Assembly (NCBI GenBank): GCA_014529385.2
Contig: CM043959.1
Coordinates: forward strand, 91,119,529-91,183,528
Origin: Adiantum capillus-veneris
Taxonomy: Eukaryota > Streptophyta > Polypodiopsida > Polypodiales > Pteridaceae
DNA: 64,000 nt
Direction: 5' to 3'
Below, in pieces: positions 30,161-41,116 of this stretch. Each line of letters starts with the position of its first letter. The stretch's first letter is position 1. The notes under the pieces are model-generated. The model made no database searches. It was not told the DNA's origin and saw nothing but the letters and a program-made list of their open reading frames with translations. The position numbers and the translations under genes are program-made.

Positions 30161-30664
30161 GAAGACCCCGTTCTCGAATATCGGAAGTTCCAAGTGTTTG
30201 AGCTTATTTATGAGCAAGCTCGAAGATCCCCAGTTTACCAGTTCAAGCAAGATGTCATGGAGATACTGTTGAAGGCTTATACGCCACACTCCACTTGCAT
30301 TGATAGAGGATGGGAACTTGATTGGACATTTCTAGGAGGGGTTTACTACATCAATGCTCGGAAGCTAGGATGTCTGGCTACCGACTTGAAGAAGATACGT
30401 TGGGGAGAAGAGTTGAGAGTAATAGAGATATTCTACTTGGTGCCTACACGATTGGACCAAATTGTTTCAGGCAACTCCAATCAAACCATCAACGACTGGC
30501 TCTTGGAGAAGGTCACCAATGTGATCCCAGCGAACCGAGTCAAAACCTTTGTATTACTGAAAGCGGAACTCCGGCTTGATATCCTAGTTTATTATCCACT
30601 CAAGAATGAGTATAGGAACTATTACACGAATGAAGTAGTGCATCATGTGAATACCATCTCCTAA
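30161..30664 (+). CDS. Intact unknown ORF upstream of gag in element D
   Basis: 167 codons from a strong splice-acceptor-like site (ttggtgttgcag, then GAA GAC) to TAA. A TTG-started frame reaches back only to 30149 and there is no ATG at the start. The protein is mixed alpha/beta in look (LEYRKFQVFELIYEQARR, DRGWELDWTFLGGVYYI, NEYRNYYTNEV) and is not a family I recognise. Two AATAAA signals follow (30743-30765), unlike an ordinary retroelement intergenic region. The phase matches the LTR exon. It may be an accessory protein or a captured host 3' exon. It is the one uninterrupted protein in an otherwise broken element. Confidence 0.5.
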   Translation, partial: EDPVLEYRKFQVFELIYEQARRSPVYQFKQDVMEILLKAYTPHSTCIDRGWELDWTFLGGVYYINARKLGCLATDLKKIRWGEELRVIEIFYLVPTRLDQIVSGNSNQTINDWLLEKVTNVIPANRVKTFVLLKAELRLDILVYYPLKNEYRNYYTNEVVHHVNTIS

Positions 30665-30879
30665 GCGTATTTTATACGCAATCCATAAAGCCATGTAATA
30701 AGCTGATCATCAGTTATCCTAAACCTTGAGGGGTTTCAATTGTAATAAATTTTCATCAATAAAGTGCTTTTTGTCTTTGAATCTCTGTCTCTTGTAAGTA
30801 GAATCTTGAATTTTATTTAAAGTCTCATGTCTATTTTGAAATCCAAGTAATGTATCAAGAATTCGTATAACCCATGTAG
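30665..30879 (+). other. Segment between the unknown ORF and gag in element D
   Basis: Contains AATAAA twice near 30743-30765 and no ORF. It ends with ...CCCATGTAG at 30879, a possible 3' splice site for gag. Confidence 0.4.
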
Positions 30880-32583
30880 GCACCGCCTGTTGCTCTGTAC
30901 TCGGCAGCGCAAGAGAAGAAGCTCCTCCTTAAGCAAGCCCAACCTCCGATATTTAAGGGCAAGGGGGCAAATGTGGAGAGAGATGCGGAAGTATGGATGG
31001 AAGCCATGGGCGACTACTTTGAAGCTGCGGGGACCCAACCCGTAAATCAGACCATGCTTGCGATGTTCTGCTTGACTGGCGATGCCAAGATATGGTGGAA
31101 GCAACATTGCAGGGACATGGATATTAAGGGATCTTCCCAGTCCTGGAAAGACATCAAAGCTGCAATAATGGGACGTTATTTACCGCCTGCCTATAGAACC
31201 TTGAGGATGAATGAATTCTTTTCACTTCTGTAGCTGAATTCATCTGTCGAAGAATACTATGCAAAGTTTGTCACTCTTCGGAGATATGCTCCTAAGATGA
31301 CCTTGGAACAATAGGTGGCAAGGTTCTGTCAAGGACTAATCGATCCCCTGAATACTCGGCTGGAAGCTCTCAGGCCGACGACGCTACAGGATGCCTTGTT
31401 AAGGGCCAAACCTCTAGCTCTCGAAGTACAAAGGGCTAATCAGAACAGAAGGAATCATTGGGCAAAGAGGGCAAGGACCACTGCTTGGGATAACAGACCA
31501 GTCAGCCAAGCGTATAATCAGCGCCCTATTGTGGCTACCACCACAACCATGGAGTTCCCCGATGTTCGATGCTATGGTTGCTGCGAGCATGGACATTACA
31601 GATCCAATTGCCCCAGGAACATTCAGGCAACCAACGCCAATGCCATAACCTTGAATACCCGTGGACGTGGCCAAGCTAATGGAAGAGGAGGACGAGGAAG
31701 GATGAACAGAGGGCGAGGGCGTGGAGCTACCGCCACAGTAAATGCCGCAGTGGTACAACCAACTGTGGGTGATGAAGCAGTGGAAAGAGCAACCCTACAT
31801 GCTGCAATTGACAATCCCAATGGTTGCGAGCAATACGCAGTCATTCATACGCCAGGATCTCTCAGAGGTGAACAAGTTAACTTCCTTATAGATTGTGGTA
31901 GTACTCTTTCATTTCTTTCACCCCGATGCATGAGGAAGCTAAAACTAGATAAGTATCCAACAAGCAAGCTAGTTGTAGAGTTAGCAAACGGCAAGGAGGT
32001 AGTATCTCAACACTCTGCAGGAAAAATTGACTTTGATTTAGGGGGACACCCAACTTCTGCCCAATTTCAAACCCTACCCTTAGGATTCTTTGATGGGATA
32101 CTAGGGATGGACTGGCTAAAGCAAAATAGGGCCCACATACATTGTGCACAAGGGAACATTACTTTTACAGATAACTTGGATAATGAAGCCTTAATCCAGG
32201 GGGAAAATGGGAGACCTAAGGCTACTCTAGTTAAGGCCAACAGACTTTTGAAGGGACTAAGGAAGGGTCAGCAAATATATGCAGTTAAACTCAACAAGGT
32301 GGACCAATCAGATACCTCACTTCGACCAAACTGGTTGAGGGAATATGACGATGTGTTCCTAGAAGACCTTACGAATCTTCCGCCACACAGAGAGATAGAT
32401 CATGAGATTGAGACTATTCCTGGATGTGAACCTATCTCAAAAAGACCTTATAAAATGTCACTTCCAGAGGCCATCGAACTCAAAGAACAGCTTAGGCAAC
32501 TCATTGAGCAAGGATTCATTCGACCCAGTACTTCTCCTTGGGGTGCTCCAGTTCTTTTTCAGAAAAAGAAGGATGGACCTTAA
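30880..32583 (+). pseudogene. Gag and protease of element D
   Basis: One frame with two in-frame stops (TAG 31231-31233 and TAG 31312-31314, both plausible CAG to TAG). The capsid domain (WMEAMGDYFEAAG, AKIWWKQHC, FVTLRRYAPKM) precedes a zinc knuckle CYGCCEHGHYRSNC and an RG-rich stretch. The retropepsin has FLIDCGSTLSFLS (Cys in place of Ser/Thr after the catalytic Asp) and GILGMDWL. RT begins with REIDHEIETIPG and KRPYKMSLPE. The frame ends at 32583 because one base is missing near 32578. Confidence 0.88.
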
Positions 32584-33490
32584 GGCTATGCATAGACTAC
32601 CGGGGGCTGAACCAGGTAACTGTCAAGAATAAGTATCCAATTCCAAGGATTGATGAACTCTTGGACAGGCTCCACGGCGCCAAAATATTTACAAAGATTG
32701 ATCTAAGGTCATGATATTACCAAATCAGGATCAAGGAATCAGATATCCCAAAGACAGCTTTCAATACTAGGTATGGGCACTACGAGTTCACAGTAATGTC
32801 TTTTGGTCTAACAAACGCTCCTGCAAGCTTCAATTGACTTATGCAGGATATTTTCAGACCTTACCTGGATGATTTTGTCTTGGTTTTCTTTTATGAAATT
32901 CTGATCTACTCTAAGAACGAGGCAGATCACGAAGAACATGTTCGCAAAGTACTTGATCTTCTCCGAAAACACCAACTTTACGCTAAAGAGAGCAAGTGCA
33001 CTTTTTGCTCGCCTAAAGTCCACTATCTTGGATTTGTCATATCAGCTGAGGGGATTTCAATGGACCCAGACAAGGTCAAGGAAATCGTTGATTGGCCTCA
33101 ACCATCCACCGTCAGCGAAGTAAGAGGATTTCTTGGAATAATGGGATGGTACAGGATTTTTGTCAAGGACTATGCACGTATTGCTGCACCTTTGACGGAA
33201 CTCCTGAAGAAAGGAATGAGGATTGAATGGAAGACCGAGTACGAGTCTAGCTTTGCTAAGCTAAAAGAGTTCTTGGTCTCAGCTTCTATTTTAAAGCTTC
33301 CAGATTTCAGCAAGGAAATTGAAGTAGCGACCGACGCTAGCAAATTTGCTCTAGGCGGAGTTCTTACTCAAGAAGGAAGACCAGTGGCGTATACTTCGCG
33401 AAAGCTGAGGGATCATGAGAAGAATTATCCTGCTCATAATTTGTAACTTTTAGCAGTTATTCATGCGCTGAAGTTATGGAGACATTATCT
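32584..33490 (+). pseudogene. Reverse transcriptase and start of RNase H of element D
   Basis: After the frameshift the RT reads [24 protein letters not shown] (TGA near 32712), [15 protein letters not shown] (TGA near 32836) and FVLVFFYEILIYSK. The usual FFDDI catalytic pair is YE, so the enzyme would be dead even without stops. The thumb is intact (HYLGFVISAEGISMDPDK). RNase H has ATDASKFALGGVL; TAA at 33444-33446 falls where Glu is expected (HNL*LLAVIHAL). Confidence 0.88.
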
Positions 33491-34639
33491 TCTTGGGCGC
33501 AAGTTTCAACTGGTTACAGAAAGACCACAAGAGCTTAAAATGGATTTTTACTCAACCTATTCTCAATATGCGACAACGACGATGGATAGAGCTGTTACAG
33601 GAATATGACCTTGACATAAAGTATAGACCAGGAAAGGAAAATGCAGTTGCAGATGGTCTTAACCGAAAATCCTTTCTCGGAGCTATCTCTATTCCAAATA
33701 ACCCTATCTGGGATAGAATCAAAGAAGCATCTTTGGTAGATCCAGAGTACCAATGTATAGTATCTCTAGTCCAGCAGAATAAGATGCCTGAAGCTAAAGA
33801 TTACACTCTTATGGGAGGATTTCTTTACTACATACATAGACTTTGTGTACCTAGAGACCCAGCTCTAAAGAAGACTATTCTGTATGAAGCACATGATAGC
33901 CCTACATCTAAACATCCAGGCTATGCTAAGACTCTTCATGCTGTCAGGAGGAGTTATTTTTGGTCTGGGATGAAAGGAGACATACTTCGCTATGTGAGGC
34001 AATGTCTTTCTTGTCAGCGGATAAAGACCGAAAGAATCAAGTTACCAGGAAAACTTCAACCTCTTGGATTTTGTTACAAGATTACCTTCTACAGGAGGTT
34101 ATGACTCTGTTTTCGTGGTTGTTGATATGCTCACAAAAGTGGCTCATCTAATACCCGTAAAGACAACCTTTACTGCTTCAGATGTTAGTCGGGTATTCAT
34201 CAAGGATATTTTTAGGTTACATGGTCTACACAAGCGTATCGTCAGTGATAGAGATGCCAAGTTTACATCAAAATTTTGGACTTCTCTTTTCCAATCTATT
34301 GGGTCACAATTAGCCTTTAGTACAGCGTATCATCCACAGACAGATGGGCAAACTGAGAGAGTTAATCAAGTCATCGAGGACATTCTCAGAGCCTATTGTT
34401 CGCAAGAGCCAAAGAAGTGGCTACAATATCTACCTTTGGTGGAGTATGCTTACAACTCTTCCGAACACAGAAGCATTGGAATGTCACCTTTCAAAGCTCT
34501 TTATGGACAGGATTGTTTAGCACCACAGAACTTCTCAGATCCAACCATCAGGGTAGAAGCCTCTAGAAAGATGTTAGAGGATATGGAAGCACAGACTAGA
34601 GCTATTCGCCAGGACATTCAGACCGCTCAGGATAGATAG
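33491..34639 (+). pseudogene. RNase H end and integrase of element D
   Basis: Continues with DHKSLKWIFTQ, the RPGKENAVADGLNRK end of RNase H, an integrase zinc finger (HHCC in HDSPTSKHPGYAKT...CLSCQRIK) and the core: DFVTRLPSTGGYDSVFVVVDM, IVSDRDAKF and DGQTERVNQ, with the catalytic residues visible. About 34 bases are missing near 34068, where the linker before the first Asp should be. The frame ends at TAG 34637-34639 (DR*KHY). Confidence 0.86.
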
Positions 34640-35101
34640 AAGCACTATGCAGATAAGAACCGTTCGGAAAGAACTTTCAAAGAAGGAGATAAGGTTTTTC
34701 TGCGAGTCCGACCAAAGAAAAGCAACTTATCTCTAGGCAGATATAAGAAGCTAAGCCCAAGGTATTGTGGGCCATTTGAGATCGTTAAGGTTGTGAGTGA
34801 CCAAGTCTACAAGCTAAAGTTACCTACAAACTTGAAGGTTCATGATGTGTTCCACGTCAGCTTACTCAAACCCTATATTCCTAACCCTGATCAATTCTTG
34901 GACTCAGATCAGATAGTCATGCCAGCACAAGGAGTTCTCGAGCTCCAACCTGACTACGTACTAGAAACAAGGGAAAGGAAGTTACGCAACAGAACTATCA
35001 CGGAGCATCTGGTAAAGTGGAAGGATTACCCTGAAGAAGATGCAACTTGGGAGGACGAACCAACGCTCATAAAGGATTACCCAAGCACATTCTTGAGATG
35101 A
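34640..35101 (+). pseudogene. Integrase C-terminus with chromodomain, element D
   Basis: Reads GPFEIVKVVSDQVYKLKLP and VHDVFHVSLLKPYIPNPDQ, then a chromodomain (VLETRERKLRNRTITEHLVKWKDYP, ATWEDEPTL). The chromodomain marks D as a chromovirus and in such elements is thought to guide integration to particular chromatin. Stop at 35099-35101; the polypurine tract follows at 35121-35131. Confidence 0.9.
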
Positions 35102-35120
35102 GGACATCTCAATTTTTCAC

Positions 35121-35131
35121 GTTGGGGAGGT
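35121..35131 (+). promoter_or_regulatory. Polypurine tract of element D
   Basis: GTTGGGGAGGT directly before the 3' LTR. Confidence 0.75.
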
Positions 35132-35799
35132 TGTAAGGTCTCTGACCCCGATCAAAAAGAGCACCCTTGTACCATGAAATGAATATAATGGAATAAGTTA
35201 CTATTTTTAGCAGTTTTCCAGATTCTGTGAGTGCCATGATGTTTAGAATGTTTTAAAGCTCCGAAATATGAATTAAAATAATTTTTGTAAAAAATTTCCA
35301 AAAATAGTAAGTTTTTGGTCCCCCGACCTGTCCAGTTCTGATCGTCTCGAAAAACTGCACCCCTACCCCGAATTTCAAAAAAATGCATTTTCGGACCCCG
35401 GGGGCTGCTAAATATGGCAGGTACTCCGGCCTGTACGCCTTAGTTAGAGCTTGCTATAGAAATTTTCGGCATCAAAATCCGACTCGTATGACCCGGTTTA
35501 GCCTAGAACCAATTTTCTTAAAAATTGTCCGGGGAGATACCGGGGGCCCGGGACTGTGTGGGAACAGGTTCCAACCCACTCTAGATCAGCTTTAGCAGCT
35601 AGGGGGCACCCTCTTGCTTTGTGGGAGTCCTGGGAGAGTTTCCAAGCCAGTAACTAAGTCTTAGAGTCAGTTAAACTAGCCAACCTGACACTTGGTGAGT
35701 AGGCAACTAGACTTGCCAATGCAGTGAACTGAGTGCTCCTCCAGATGCTAATAGCAGGGCTGGTCGATTTTCAGCCTGTAGGAGCCTATTTAAAGGCAT

Positions 35800-35835
<36 letters not shown>

Positions 35836-37907
35836 GCTCACACACACACACCTACACACACTCTGGGAAGGTGCTGCCGGAACACACACCTTTTGAAGGA
35901 GAAGCAAGGAGGGAGGTGCTGTCGAATTCTCGCCTCAAGAAGCTCGATTAGATCAGAGAATCGAGAGGATTGTCAGCCCTTAATCACGGTAACCACGGTT
36001 TAATTAATGCTTTCTGCAAATCCTTTTCATTACTATCTAAATTTCTCATCTATTATGCTTATTCCTAGTCGTAATTCTCTATAATCACTCTCTAAATTCT
36101 CCTTAACCATATTCTATTATGTAATCATCATCCCATAGCTGAATTATCAGCCATTCATCACTCTTAATTAATGATTAGTGCACGATTATTAGAATTTTCT
36201 CTCTCTAGGTAGCATAGAAATTAATCGATAAGCTGGTAATTGTGTAGATTGATGAGAATCACTCTTTCTATCACCCATTGATATTGTAGCTGATTTAGAT
36301 CCATCTTTGTTATGCATTAAGATATAATTAAGGTAAGATTAATCTGTCATTAAGTCTCTAAGAGGTGGTTTTTCTCACACCTATGCATGCGGTGATTCTG
36401 CACCCTCTAATTGCTAGGAAAGAGATTAATCGTGCTTAATTCATCTCTCTGGTAATTCCATTAGTGAAATCCTATTATTCTTAATCATGTAAGCCGAGTA
36501 ATTATCTTTAGAGCCGGTTCCCATAGGATTATGTGTCATCCATAATGATTGCTATATGGAAAAATATAAACCTCTCATATAGCAGGCATTGTTTGACGTT
36601 GCTAATCTATCATTTGGCTTGTTATGACGCTTACGGACATTAGCTCTTTTCCCCAAGTCAATTACTTAAAGTAGTGAGTTTAAAATGGCCCCGATTAAGA
36701 GGACTCGCTTTGGTGGAGCCCACGACCACGAGGCAGGAACGAGCAAGGTGAACGGAAAGGGAAAAGCTCCCATGGAGGAACAAATACCGGCCATCTCACG
36801 GGCCATCGACGAAGAAATGGAAGAGGTAGATCATAATTTCATTCAAGTTGTTTAATTTAACATTGCACACGTTTAGTTAGGAATGAAAATATCCCCAAAC
36901 ATGTTGGAGAAATCCGACGGAAACCTCGGCATTGAATTCATTGTACATTAAGTTCTAAAGTAGGAAGGAAATGATTGATGGGTATGCTGGTTGCAATTAG
37001 GAAAGAATGTCTGCTAGGGAAAATTTAGCTCGACATGTTCATTTTATTTCCAATGTTGAATCATTCCTGACCCCCCTACTGATCACAGGGGGCAGAGTTC
37101 CTCGTTAAGGACTCTTGAATCCACGACTTTCTTTCTATGCGGTGGATACCCACGACTTGCTTTCTATGCGGTGGGAACCCACGTCTTGCTTTCTATGCGG
37201 TGGGAGTGTCCATGACGTGCTTTCTATGCGGTGGGCATACCTTGTTGTATGGGCAGCTAGGCGACAACAGGAGGAGTGAACTCTCGCTGGAGGGGGGATG
37301 TTGTACCTCCAGAACATTGGAACTTTTATGAATAAGTTTGAGTAGAATTTTTACTAGAATTCTGTCTTGGTGTTGTTTGCAATACTGGTTGAAGGGCTGT
37401 CGTAACGAACCATGTGATTCGGAATTAAACAAGGAATATCTATGTTGAACAACCTTTGTGGTAGTAATTAGGTCACACGAGGAAGTGTGAGTGTGGGGGT
37501 GGAAAGTGGGGGCTTGGCTCAGGTTGCCAATGCCTACGAGATTGGTGGTCCCGATTGGTCGGGAACTCTCTGTCCCCATAGTGCTTACTCGATATTAGTA
37601 ATGCTCATTGCCCCTAGAGCGGGGAATTCTCGAGAGTACGTGCCTCCGAAACATGGGGAAAAAGGCACTCGGGGCTTCTCTCCTCTTGGAAGGTGGGTCT
37701 TAGGATCGCTAGATAGTTCAAGTATGCTTCCCCTGCGAGGTGGAGCTAGATCTCCCTGCTAGTAGGCTCGAACTCGACTCACTTTGTGATGAGAGATCGT
37801 CTGCTAGTCGAACCCTGAACCATTTTGTTTGCTTCCGCAATAGATCTAGTGGCCACCGGGTTCACCATCAGATTCGCCATTGGAAACGGCGGGGTGGGGA
37901 CCTCACA
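35132..37907 (+). repeat. 3' LTR of element D (2776 bp)
   Basis: Compared by eye with the 5' LTR: about 16 differences in the first 320 bases, about 6 in the next 1200 and about 25 in the last 1070. It holds the better-looking version of the LTR exon (36685-36825). It ends in CCTCACA, followed by ACAAC. Confidence 0.95.
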
Positions 37908-37912
37908 ACAAC

Positions 37913-38778
37913 TGCAATAGTGTCAGTAACAGAGTCCCCATCTGGCAAGAGCTTGCTTTCTAGGGCATCTGGCGTATTGTCTAAGGGACATTTGGTGATG
38001 TTGCATAGCACACTTAAGCATTCATCCATGCGTAGGCCAAATGCTTTCTCCAAATCATGCAGAAACACATAATCCTCCCTATCCACTAACACTGAGGAGA
38101 AGCGGCTGATTTCTACCTCTGGGATAGCCACATCCGTCAGTGATAGTGGCACTGGAGTGTCACTAGGGCCCGCAACTATGGATTTCTCAACCACTTCCTC
38201 AAGACCCCTAGGGTACTCGAGCCGGTGTGCCTTTCCTTCCGCTGTAGGGTTCATGGGGATAACCTGCTGCTCCTTGGTGTCCTTGATAAAGGACCCAACC
38301 TGAAGGTGTGGTAAGCAAAGCTCCTCCAAATCAGGTTCCTCGCTCACCAAGAAGATAAATGTTGCGAGCCGAGAAAGGTACTCCACCCCCAACTTGCGCT
38401 TCTTGAGCGCTGACACCCTGGGGCTTGCTCGTCCAAGTAATGGCCTGCATCGGTTGCAATTTCTTAGAATCGTTGCAACCGCTTGGAGAATGGGCAATCA
38501 CCTTTGTGTATATAGTAGCGCAAAAGATCACAAGGCACCAAGATCCGTACATGTGGGGGGATAGATACAGAATATTTTATGATGTGCTCCTCCATGAATG
38601 CAAAAATCTCGGCAAATGCATCCATGTGAAGGGCAGCTGTGACAGCAAGGTCAGGGAGACGAGTAAAAAAGGTGTGGAGGTCCAACTTCCCTTTGTATTT
38701 GGTGTCCTCGAGAAAGAGGATGAAGCGTGACAAAGGGGTGGATGTGGCTGCAAATGCAGAGGCTGTGGAAGCATCCAT
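37913..38778 (-). pseudogene. Unknown gene 2 of T, 5' part
   Basis: Starts at ATG 38778 (MDASTASAFAAT), about 85 bases downstream of a TATAAAA box. The first exon frame runs to about 38464 (FLEDTKYKGKLDLHTFFTRLP, RILVPCDLLRYYIHKGD). The second frame (38497 down to 37913) reads RPLLGRASPRVSALKKRK, EEPDLEELCLPHL, FLHDLEKAFGLRMDECLSV and SKLLPDGDSVTDTIAV, and is cut by element D. A GT-AG intron or a frameshift links the two near 38460-38515; I could not fix the exact junction. Family unknown. Confidence 0.6.
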
Positions 38779-38826
38779 GTCTAGCCTGGGGTGTAGATAG
38801 AGAGTGGAGGAGCTCAAGAGTTGCAA

Positions 38827-39023
38827 AAGTGAAAATAGTGAATGAGTTAGGTGGCCCCCCTTTTATAATGGACCCCTTTTTTAAGACATTTTAAAAAAGG
38901 CACTTTCACCAAAAAATGATTTCTCATCCCAATGCAAAAAATTATATTCAAAGGCATGATTTGCCGAAGCAAATCATGTTGATTACAGCGGGGATCAGTT
39001 TGAAAATTGCAAGAGTTACAAAG
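38827..39023 (-). promoter_or_regulatory. Promoter region of T gene 2
   Basis: TATAAAA on the minus strand at 38861-38867 is preceded by a GGGGTCC word and A/T-rich runs, much like the region upstream of the H3-like gene (T-rich run, GGGCCC, TATAAATA). This suggests related promoters for the two genes. Confidence 0.5.
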
Positions 39024-39950
39024 TTATAAGATCGATAGCATAGTTCCATCCATCCCCCAGTCCTCCTCGACCTTCAATTTTTCTTCCATTCTCTTCCCAA
39101 TCTGCAGACATTCATTGCAATAAGCATCCTATGATCTACAAACCATGATGTATTGAAAATGTGGTGGAAGGATTCTCACCTTGTGACCTTGTAAACGAAA
39201 TTGTGCTTGTTGAAGGGCCTCAAAACCCATAATAACCAAATGTTCTCGAACATTACTGAGAGTCCAATTCTTGTTCACTTGGACTGCCTCCAAAGCATCC
39301 TTGGGCATCTTCACTGCAATGTCAAATCTTGTAATAGCGTCGTCTACACTCTGTAAGGGAGTCCACACTCCAAGCTTGCACATGCAACGATCATAGTGAA
39401 ATCGTATGTACAAGGAGGTGCGGGATTTCAAATAGCGCATTCCAATACCTGAAGCTCCAACCTTACAACGGTACCGGTCCCCGTTGTGCATGCCCTCCAC
39501 AAAACCCCAGTCCTTTTCTAAAAGCCTTTCTAATTTCTCGTAATGTGCATCTTTACATACAAGCATTGTGGTAGTCTCCACAAATCCAAACTCTTTAAAA
39601 ATGTACACAAAACAATGAATAGGCAAACACCAACTCAAGCCCACAGACCTAAAAGCTTTAGAGTATTTCAAAGAGTTTTGGACATCCATTATCATCTTTT
39701 GCTTGAAAGATACTACCGACCACAAATCTGGCACTGGCCACTTCATACTTAATAAGGAAGTTACTTTGATGGGTTCAAGAGTTCCAAACGCTTGTGTAGA
39801 AGTAGGGACAATATAGGAGTGAGAATAGAAGAAAATCCTTCTTTGAACCAGTTTGGTTGGGCAAAGATGTGGGAACATTATTGCTCCAATATTCGCATGT
39901 ACAGCATTGAATGTGCCGGAGAGACTATGTAGTGGCTGCTCCTCCACCAA
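39024..39950 (-). CDS. Unknown gene 3 of T, two exons
   Basis: Exon 1 is 39180-39950, intron 39102-39179 (CAAG/GTGAGA donor, CTGCAG acceptor on the minus strand), exon 2 39024-39101; splicing is in phase and ends IGKRMEEKLKVEEDWG...SIL. The exon 1 frame is open from at least 39950 (VEEQPLHSLSGTFNAVHAN); its true start may be further upstream. About 280 residues, with KLERLLEKDWGFVEGMHNGDRY and WTPLQSVDDAITRFDIAVK. No family recognised. Intact coding and good splice sites argue for a real gene belonging to T. Confidence 0.6.
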
Positions 39951-40043
39951 CGTGGATGGAAATATGACTATAAATGCATGACAAATCTTAAGTATGAATC
40001 CATAATAACATTACACTGTGATTTCACACCTAGCTTTGTATTC

Positions 40044-40634
40044 TCAAAACATGTATTTACAATGTGTTGGAAATCGAGGTGGTTGTTGCAAATGCATGGT
40101 TGACATTGAGAAAACATGTTGCACAATGGCTACGGTCCCCTTGCCTTTGCGGTTCTTGAAGCCAAGGAGCTTTCCTTTCCAATGAAGATCCAAGTTTGCA
40201 CGATTCCGCACACGATGAGGGCCAATAGCAGATGGTTGCATGTATACCCAAGCACCTTTGGTGAACTCTTGTGGCACGCAATCATCATCTACACCTCTAG
40301 TGTTGTGGCATGCAATCCTTTGGCCGCCTTTGCTAAGTAGAGTTGGCAATGGTTGAGCAAAGAAAACTAGGAGGAGGAGAAGGACCTTGCTTGTTGCTAC
40401 AATGTAGGTGGGATAAAGTGATATGAGAAGGTGGTTAACCCGTGTGGCAATGGGAGGAGAAGGTGGATAACCCTTGCTTGGTATGGCAATGGGAGGAGAA
40501 GGTGGATAACCTTTGCTTGGTGTGGCAATGGAAGGTGGTAGGGGAGGAGAGAGGAGCTTCCTTGCTGCAGCAATGGAGATGGTGTAGAGAGAGAGAGTGT
40601 TGGAGTAGAGGATGAGTGTGATGGTTGCAACCAA
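40044..40634 (-). CDS. Possible upstream exon or separate small gene in T
   Basis: A 196-codon frame begins MVATITLILYSNTLSLYTI, includes a Pro-rich tandem repeat (PSKGYPPSPPIA, from a 30-42-base DNA repeat near 40440-40530) and a hydrophobic run (VLLLLLVFFAQPLPTLL), then a basic end (HWKGKLLGFKNRKGKG). It may be the first exon of gene 3 or a chance ORF; the repeat lowers confidence. Confidence 0.35.
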   Translation of the reverse strand: MVATITLILYSNTLSLYTISIAAARKLLSPPLPPSIATPSKGYPPSPPIAIPSKGYPPSPPIATRVNHLLISLYPTYIVATSKVLLLLLVFFAQPLPTLLSKGGQRIACHNTRGVDDDCVPQEFTKGAWVYMQPSAIGPHRVRNRANLDLHWKGKLLGFKNRKGKGTVAIVQHVFSMSTMHLQQPPRFPTHCKYMF

Positions 40635-40924
40635 GGAGGGGTTGGAAAAGGGGTTCTAGAGAGAGAAAATCATTTTTTGCCTAAGAACTACTTTCGAGGG
40701 CTCTGGATAGCAAAAAAAGATTTTTCAAAAGTTTTTTTAAAAATTTTGAATTTTAGGGTTTTTGAGGGGACGTTTTGACTTTTTCAGGTCAAAAAATGCT
40801 TTTTTGACCATAAAATAGTTTTAGGGGGGTTTTAAGAAGATGAAATTTGAGTTTTGAAAACTTTCAAATTTTTGGGATTTTTTCAAAACTAGATCAAAAA
40901 GGAGGGAAGTTGGAGGTTCCATAT

Positions 40925-40957
<33 letters not shown>

Positions 40958-41113
40958 ACCTTCTCACTAGGTAAGAGCCCATTTAAGAAGTGTAAGACTA
41001 CTTTGTCCCCCTACATTTTTGAGGGCATAGAGTGTGTCCACCACCCTCTTCTCATTGGCTGGCCTCTAATTAACCTTAATCCCAAAGGGCCCCTAGAGGG
41101 TTCATATTTTTCC
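40635..41113. other. Right terminal region of transposon T
   Basis: A/T-rich, with runs of T and A, a 31-base poly-C tract (40927-40957), and the right terminal inverted repeat at the end. No coding seen. Confidence 0.6.
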
Positions 41114-41116
41114 TAA
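41114..41116. repeat. Target-site duplication of transposon T, right
   Basis: TAA, matching 20933-20935. Confidence 0.8.

Larger units (their letters stand above)
27274..37907 (+). mobile_element. Element D: chromovirus-type Ty3/gypsy with 2.8-kb LTRs
   Basis: LTRs are 27274-30048 and 35132-37907, with TGTAAGGTC and GACCTCACA ends, a primer site TGGTATAAGAGCC and a polypurine tract GTTGGGGAGGT. The internal region has an intact unknown ORF, gag-protease, RT, RNase H, integrase and a C-terminal chromodomain. The pol region has many stops, a frameshift and a deletion, and the RT active site is changed. By eye the LTRs differ at about 2 percent overall, unevenly distributed. Confidence 0.94.
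20936..41113. mobile_element. Transposon T: large DNA transposon carrying a transposase, a histone H3-like gene and two unknown genes
   Basis: Ends are GAGAAATATGAACC (20936) and, inverted, GGAAAAATATGAACC (41113), with further shared words inside (GGGATTAAGG, TGTCCAC). A 3-bp TAA duplication flanks it. About 9.5 kb is T itself; element D (27274-37907) accounts for the rest. Plus-strand genes fill the left half and minus-strand genes the right half, converging on a paired hairpin region. The superfamily is not certain: TAA fits PIF/Harbinger-type or CACTA-type duplication lengths, but the transposase does not obviously match either. Confidence 0.78.

Noticed and set aside
20936..41113. Classic CACTA (En/Spm) element
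   Set aside because: Ends do not begin CACTA and the transposase blocks do not read like the standard plant CACTA transposase, although a 3-bp duplication would be compatible.
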